Assembly: GCA_041581935.1 (NCBI GenBank)
Contig: JBFICP010000085.1
Coordinates: 1-11,937 of the forward strand
Direction of reading: 5' to 3'
Origin: JAABYT01 sp041581935
GTDB lineage: Bacteria > Pseudomonadota > Gammaproteobacteria > HK1
Length of the DNA stretch: 11,937 nucleotides
Shown here: piece by piece, positions 8,057-11,937 of the stretch
Position numbering within the stretch: the stretch's first letter is position 1
Layout: each line of letters starts with the position of its first letter
The notes under the pieces: model-generated
The model's input: the letters and a program-made list of their open reading frames with translations, nothing else
What the model was told of the DNA's origin: nothing
Database searches by the model: none
Translations under genes and position numbers: made by a program

Positions 8057-10024
8057 CTAGCCCAGGGTGGCGATGTCGCGCACGTTTCGAATGAAGGGCT
8101 GGTGGTAACGAAATTCCTCGGGCAGCCCCTCGAGCGCCGCCTTGGCCGCCGAGAATGTCGCGTACTCCTTATACAGGACTCCGTACCAGATATTGCTGCG
8201 GATGCGGGTCTCGAACACATAGTAATCGTCGACCTCGCCGGCGGCTTCGCGCTCGCGCAGAAAGCGCTCCAGATTGTCCCGGCGGGCGAAGTCGGTGAGC
8301 AGCAGCTGAATGCTGAAATGCCGGTCGTCGGCGCTCGCCAGCCACGCACGGGTCGCGGCCAGGCGCGCCTCGGTGAGCGGGCCGACGACCTTGTCCGTGG
8401 GCACTTGTTGCGCGGCGCTCGGCAGCAGCGGGGGGGCCTGCGCGACAGCCGCCTTTGCGACCTCTCGCGCGCCCTCGCCTACGGCCACGGCACCGGCTTG
8501 CCCATCGTCCATGGCGGGTGACGGCGCCGAGACAGGCGTCGGCGCCACCCCGCCGAGCGCCGCGGCCGTCTCGGTCGCCCCGGTCGTTCCGGTCGCCTCG
8601 GCCGTCTCGGTCGTCCCGGACGTCCCGGCCGTTTCAGTCGCCTCGGCCGTTTCGGTTGTTCCGGTCGTCTCGGTCGACACGCTGGTCCCGGTCGAGGCCG
8701 GCAACGGCACGTTACCGGCCGGGCGCGCGTTCAGCGCCTCCGAGAGCACCAGCTGGCTGCCACCGCGCGCCACCGGCACCACGGGCCGCTTGGCGCTCGC
8801 AACAGGCTGCGCCCCGGCATCGGTCGGCGCCGCATCGGCGCCCGCACCCATCGCGTCGGAGGCCACTTCGATGCCGGCGTCACCGACGGCCTTCGCATCA
8901 GAAGCCGACGGCGGCGATGCGATCGGCGCCGCATCACCGCCGCCACCCGCCGACCCGGCGCCGCTGCCCGCGGCAACCGCCATCGGATCCGGACGCGGCG
9001 TTTCGGGTGTCGCCGCCGCCGGCCGTGGTTGCAGCTCCCGCGGCGCCTCATCGACGCTGCGTCCCGCAATCGCCTGGGACAGGCCGCCGGGCAGCCATTG
9101 CCGGAGCTGCGCGCGGACGGTCTCGGAACGCTGGGCCACGGTCCAGGCTACGGCAGCAGCAATCAGGATGACCCCGACCACCAGCGATATCTCGGCCAGG
9201 CGCCAGCCGCGCCGGCGCATGAACTGGCTGTCGTTGATGGCGATTTTCACGTGGCGTTTGCCGACGTCGAAGGTGTCCTCGGCGAAAGCCGCCAGCAGAG
9301 CCTTGTCGGCCAGAATGTTGATGCGACGCGTGAGACCCTCGGACGCCTTCGCGAGGCGCCGGTAGGCGCCGCCACGGAAAATATCCGGACCGCGATAGCC
9401 AACGGCGCGCATCCGGAAGTTCACGTACTCGCGCATCTGCTCGGGGGTGAACGGCTGCAGATAGAAGCTGTGAGTGATGCGCTCCTTCAACTGCCGGATC
9501 TCCGGCTCCTCGAGATTTCGATCGAGCTCGGGCTGGCCGAAGAGCACGATCTGCAGCAGCTTGTCGCGGTTGGTCTCGAGGTTGCTCAACAGCCGTATCT
9601 CCTCCAGGGTCGCAATCGGCATGCTTTGGGCTTCTTCGACGAAGACCACCACCTGGCGGTTGTTGGCGTGCTTCTCGAGCAGGCGCCCCTGGAGGACGTG
9701 CATGACCTGCAGACGGTTGGCATCGGGCTCCACCGGTAGCTTCATCTCCAGCGCGATGGCGTGCAGCGTGTCTTCGGGCGACAGGCTCGGATTGGCGAGG
9801 TAGACGATGTCGACCTTGTCGGCGAGACGTTCTTCGAGCATGCGACAGAGCATGGTCTTGCCGCTGCCCACCTCGCCGACCACTTTGACGATGCCCTCAC
9901 CGCTCGAGATCGCGTAAATCAAAGCCTCCAGAATCTCGCCGCGGCTGCCTCCGGGATAAAACATCTTGGTGTCGGGGGTTATCCGAAACGGCGCGCGCTT
10001 GAGACCGAAGTGTTCGTTATACAT
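8057..10024 (-). CDS. ExeA/MshM-like AAA+ ATPase with transmembrane helix and C-terminal SPOR-like domain
   Basis: 655 residues from ATG at 10024 (MYNEHFGLKRAPF, the typical start of ExeA/GspA/MshM ATPases). The frame stays open upstream but that part reads as the antiparallel-free shadow of the regulator gene. An AAA+ domain fills about 1-270: Walker A GEVGSGKT (50-57), Walker B VVVFVEEAQ (125-133), and FGQPELDRNL near 162-171 typical of the family. A membrane helix follows (about 277-297), then a roughly 250-residue Ala/Gly/Thr/Pro-rich linker, and a SPOR-like domain (about 568-650; FSIQLLLTDF, IWYGVLYKEYATFSAAKAAL). ExeA-family proteins are thought to remodel or bind peptidoglycan so a secretin can be placed; SPOR domains bind denuded glycan strands. 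It overlaps the regulator stop by 8 nt (ATGTATAA), so expression is probably coupled. Domain layout recalls Pseudomonas-type AAA+/SPOR DamX, which is the main alternative name. Confidence 0.92.
   Translation of the reverse strand: MYNEHFGLKRAPFRITPDTKMFYPGGSRGEILEALIYAISSGEGIVKVVGEVGSGKTMLCRMLEERLADKVDIVYLANPSLSPEDTLHAIALEMKLPVEPDANRLQVMHVLQGRLLEKHANNRQVVVFVEEAQSMPIATLEEIRLLSNLETNRDKLLQIVLFGQPELDRNLEEPEIRQLKERITHSFYLQPFTPEQMREYVNFRMRAVGYRGPDIFRGGAYRRLAKASEGLTRRINILADKALLAAFAEDTFDVGKRHVKIAINDSQFMRRRGWRLAEISLVVGVILIAAAVAWTVAQRSETVRAQLRQWLPGGLSQAIAGRSVDEAPRELQPRPAAATPETPRPDPMAVAAGSGAGSAGGGGDAAPIASPPSASDAKAVGDAGIEVASDAMGAGADAAPTDAGAQPVASAKRPVVPVARGGSQLVLSEALNARPAGNVPLPASTGTSVSTETTGTTETAEATETAGTSGTTETAEATGTTGATETAAALGGVAPTPVSAPSPAMDDGQAGAVAVGEGAREVAKAAVAQAPPLLPSAAQQVPTDKVVGPLTEARLAATRAWLASADDRHFSIQLLLTDFARRDNLERFLREREAAGEVDDYYVFETRIRSNIWYGVLYKEYATFSAAKAALEGLPEEFRYHQPFIRNVRDIATLG
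8538..8710 (-). repeat. Thr/Glu/Ala-rich degenerate repeats in the ATPase linker
   Basis: The linker codes for about 50 residues made almost only of Thr, Glu, Ala, Gly and Ser. The block GTTETAEAT occurs twice; in DNA, 27-nt copies begin at 8592 and 8637 on the plus strand (period 45 nt) and differ only by three C/T changes. Shorter 9-nt-like units fill the rest. It is a periplasmic spacer on the inferred topology and could vary in length between strains. Confidence 0.65.
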
Positions 10025-11432
10025 CGCTGTCTGTTCCGCCCTTGAGGCGCTGAATTTTGCTGTAGAGCGTCGTACGGTTGACGCCCAGGAGGCGCGCCGC
10101 CTCGCTGAGATTGCCGTCGGCGAGCTCGAGCGCCGCCTCGATGTAGCGTTGCTCCCAGCTGCTGAGTATATCGTCGAGGCGAAATCCACCGGCCGTGAGC
10201 TGCTTGATGGAATCTCCGTCCACCTGGGACTGGCCGTCGAACTCGGCCTCGAGCTCCGTCAGGCCGATGCGCGCACCCGGAAACTTGGCGCCGAGACGAA
10301 TGACGATATTCCTCAGCTCACGCACATTACCCGGGAACGTGTACCGGGACCAGCGCTCGGTACCCGCCTCGTCGAGAACGAACGGCGGCACCTTCTCGGC
10401 GTACAGGGCCCGGAAGTGTTCCATCAGCATGAGGCTGTCGCCACCCCGCTCGCGCAGCGGCGGCACGTCGATGGTCAGCACGCTCAGGCGATGGTAGAGG
10501 TCGTGACGAAAAGCGCCCGCGCGGATCTCTTCGAGCAGGTCGCGATTGGTCGCGGCCACGATCCGCGCCTTGGCGACCCGCGGTCGCGTCTCGCCGACGC
10601 GGTAGTACTCGCCGTTTTCGAGCACGCGCAGCAGCTTCGGTTGTAAGCCCAGCGGAAACTCGCCGACTTCGTCGAGCAGCAACGTGCCGGCGCCGGCGTC
10701 TTCGAAGAATCCGGCTTTGGCATTCGTCGCACCGGTGAAGGCGCCCTTGGCATGCCCAAACAGCTGCGCCTCCAGGAGCTCAGGCGTAAATGCCGCGCAG
10801 TTGACGCTCACGAACGGCTCAGCGGCGCGTTCGCTTTGCTCATGCAGCATCTGCGCCACCAGCTCCTTGCCGGTGCCTGATTCGCCCTCGATCAGCACCG
10901 GGAAGGGCGTGTCCGCGAATCGCGCGATCTCGCTGCGAAGCGTGTCCATGGCGGGGCTCTCGCCGAGCAGCTCGACGCGGCTCTCGGGTGCCTCGGGCCC
11001 GGGTTTCTCGGCCTCGAGGATCATCAGATGGTGCTCGAGGCGCGCCTTGAGCAGCTGGGGATCGCAGGGCTTGGCGATGAAGTCGGCCGCCCCCAGCGAC
11101 AGCGCATGCTGCACATTGTGCCGGTCGCTCTGGCCCGAGAGCACCAGGATTTTCATCATCGGGTTGACGGTGAGCAGCTCCTTGATGAGGGCGAAGCCCT
11201 CATCGGGCCGGTGCGGCTCCGGGGGTAGGCCGAGGTCCACCAGCGCGAGCGCCGGCATGCTGTCCATCTTGATGAGCAGCCGCTTGGCTTCCGCACGGCT
11301 CGCGACGAGATGCACGTCGAAATCGTCGCGCAGCACGAACGCCAGCGACTCGCCGATCAGCGGATCGTCGTCGATGAGTATGAGTCCGGTTCGCGCGGCT
11401 TTGCGATCGGGCTGCGCCGTGGCCTTGGCCAT
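10017..11432 (-). CDS. NtrC-family sigma-54-dependent response regulator
   Basis: 471 residues in three domains. The receiver domain (about 16-140) has the acidic pocket D21-D23, phosphoacceptor D66 in VDLGLP, S99 and K121 in KPCDP. The sigma-54 AAA+ domain (about 155-385) has Walker A GESGTGKE (183-190), the sigma-54 contact loop GAFTGA (230-235) and Walker B LLLDEVGE (251-258). The Fis-type helix-turn-helix is at about 440-465 (NLSEAARLLGVNRTTLYSKI). All key residues are present, so it should be a phosphorylation-controlled activator at sigma-54 promoters. ATG at 11432 lacks a strong ribosome-binding site. Its stop lies inside the ATPase start (8-nt overlap), which ties it to the pilus locus. 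No kinase gene is in the window. It could belong to the PilR or PEP-CTERM-box (PrsR) type; I cannot separate these by eye. Confidence 0.95.
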   Translation of the reverse strand: MAKATAQPDRKAARTGLILIDDDPLIGESLAFVLRDDFDVHLVASRAEAKRLLIKMDSMPALALVDLGLPPEPHRPDEGFALIKELLTVNPMMKILVLSGQSDRHNVQHALSLGAADFIAKPCDPQLLKARLEHHLMILEAEKPGPEAPESRVELLGESPAMDTLRSEIARFADTPFPVLIEGESGTGKELVAQMLHEQSERAAEPFVSVNCAAFTPELLEAQLFGHAKGAFTGATNAKAGFFEDAGAGTLLLDEVGEFPLGLQPKLLRVLENGEYYRVGETRPRVAKARIVAATNRDLLEEIRAGAFRHDLYHRLSVLTIDVPPLRERGGDSLMLMEHFRALYAEKVPPFVLDEAGTERWSRYTFPGNVRELRNIVIRLGAKFPGARIGLTELEAEFDGQSQVDGDSIKQLTAGGFRLDDILSSWEQRYIEAALELADGNLSEAARLLGVNRTTLYSKIQRLKGGTDSDV

Positions 11433-11490
11433 GGGAAAGGGAGCCTGTGGATGCCTTTGATAACCTTACTAATATAGTGGGCGCCCGCCA

Positions 11491-11506
11491 GCGGTGCACG
11501 AGCCAA
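11491..11506 (-). promoter_or_regulatory. Weak sigma-54-like (-24/-12) promoter candidate for the regulator gene
   Basis: The minus strand reads TTGGCTCGTGCACCGC. The invariant GG and GC have the correct 10-nt separation and the -24 side matches TTGGC.CG, but the -12 side is CCGC in place of TTGC. A start near 11479 would give a leader of about 47 nt. It would imply autoregulation; the match is imperfect. Confidence 0.2.
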
Positions 11507-11510
11507 TTAG

Positions 11511-11528
11511 GCGCCGGTCCCCCGGCGC
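11511..11528 (-). terminator. GC hairpin downstream of ahcY, possible weak terminator
   Basis: GCGCCGG and CCGGCGC form a perfect 7-bp stem around a 4-nt loop, about 100 nt after the ahcY stop. On the minus strand it is followed by CTAATTGG, not a T-run, so intrinsic termination would be inefficient. Confidence 0.3.
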
Positions 11529-11626
11529 ACCCGCCTTTTGGGAGTGGCGTGGGTGGGCCCGCGCGCGGCGTGGCCCAACCCGCGGCTCGAGGGCTTACCC
11601 GTGGCAACCGGGCACGGGGCGTCGGC

Positions 11627-11937
11627 TCAGTAGCGGTACTGCTCCGGCTTGTACGGGCCTTCGACGGGCACGCCGAGATAGTCCGACTGCTCGGGACTCA
11701 GTTCGGTGAGCGTGACACCGAGCTTTTTCAGGTGCAGCCGCGCGACTTTCTCGTCCAGGTGTTTCGGCAGCACATAGACCTGGTTGGCATAATTGCGCGG
11801 GTTGTTCCACAGCTCGATCTGAGCCAGCACCTGATTGGTAAACGAATTCGACATGACGAAGCTCGGATGCCCAGTGGCACAGCCGAGATTCACCAGTCGG
11901 CCCTCGGCGAGCACGATGATGCGTTTACCGTCGCCGA
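11627..11937 (-). CDS. ahcY: S-adenosylhomocysteine hydrolase, C-terminal part (5' end off window)
   Basis: The last 102 residues of adenosylhomocysteinase, which splits S-adenosylhomocysteine into homocysteine and adenosine in the methyl cycle, using bound NAD. The stretch with LAEGRLVNLGCATGHPSFVMS and SNSFTNQVLAQIELW is highly conserved in the family, as is the C-terminal tail ending YKPEQYRY, whose Lys and Tyr reach the NAD site of the neighbouring subunit in the known tetramer. The frame is open to the window edge and the TGA stop is at 11629-11627. It has the same orientation as the pilus genes but is separated by 194 nt, and its housekeeping role makes a functional link unlikely. Confidence 0.98.
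   Translation of the reverse strand, partial: GDGKRIIVLAEGRLVNLGCATGHPSFVMSNSFTNQVLAQIELWNNPRNYANQVYVLPKHLDEKVARLHLKKLGVTLTELSPEQSDYLGVPVEGPYKPEQYRY

Larger units (their letters stand above)
11433..11626. other. Intergenic region between ahcY and the regulator gene
   Basis: 194 nt without a gene. It holds a 7-bp GC hairpin (11511-11528), a weaker 6-bp inverted repeat just after ahcY (CCCGTG 11598-11603 with CACGGG 11613-11618), an AT-rich patch (about 11456-11477) and a weak sigma-54-like element (11491-11506). Confidence 0.6.

Noticed and set aside
10025..10189. A 55-residue N-terminal extension of the ATPase.
   Set aside because: It is Ser/Arg-rich and out of frame with the regulator gene it overlaps; the family normally starts at MYxxxFGL, which is at 10024.
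11598..11618. An inverted repeat CCCGTG/CACGGG just after ahcY as its terminator.
   Set aside because: The stem is only 6 bp with a 9-nt loop and no T-run follows on the minus strand.

Overview
The window is GC-rich proteobacterial DNA. AhcY, an MshL-type secretin and a sigma-54-dependent NtrC-family regulator together point to a Gamma- or Betaproteobacterium; the sequence does not fix the genus. Every gene I can support lies on the minus strand, so the biological order runs from high to low coordinates. I see no rRNA or tRNA gene, CRISPR array, insertion sequence or phage gene.

Layout in the direction of transcription: (1) 11937-11627, the 3' end of ahcY (S-adenosylhomocysteine hydrolase), a housekeeping gene cut by the window edge. 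(2) 11626-11433, an intergenic stretch with a GC-rich hairpin and a weak sigma-54-like promoter. (3) 11432-10017, an NtrC-type response regulator, overlapping by 8 nt with (4) 10024-8057, an ExeA/MshM-like AAA+ ATPase with one membrane segment, a long low-complexity linker and a C-terminal SPOR-like domain. (5) 8056-7673, a 384-nt gap without a convincing gene but with an AT-rich palindromic patch and a hairpin. (6) 7672-6032, an MshL-type secretin lipoprotein; (7) 6018-4318, a membrane-anchored TPR protein in the position of MshN; (8) 4321-2588, an MshE/GspE-type ATPase with an N-terminal tandem MshEN motif; (9) 2581-1382, an MshG/GspF-type platform protein; (10) 1377 to the window start, a large single-pass membrane protein running off the left edge, probably the PilM/GspL/MshI-like assembly component.

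Genes 6 to 10 are separated by no more than 13 nt or overlap, so they form a tight operon for an MSHA-like type IV pilus or a closely related type II secretion-like machine: outer-membrane secretin, periplasm-spanning TPR and SPOR proteins, cytoplasmic assembly ATPase and inner-membrane platform. Pilins and the remaining alignment proteins would be expected beyond the left edge. Two points set it apart from the textbook Vibrio mshI-J-K-L-M-N-E-G order: the MshM/ExeA-like ATPase sits before mshL, carries a SPOR-like tail and is translationally coupled to a sigma-54 regulator; and mshG is followed directly by a PilM/MshI-position protein. The MshEN motif suggests control by cyclic di-GMP, and the regulator adds a possible phosphorylation input. 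No histidine kinase is visible in the window.
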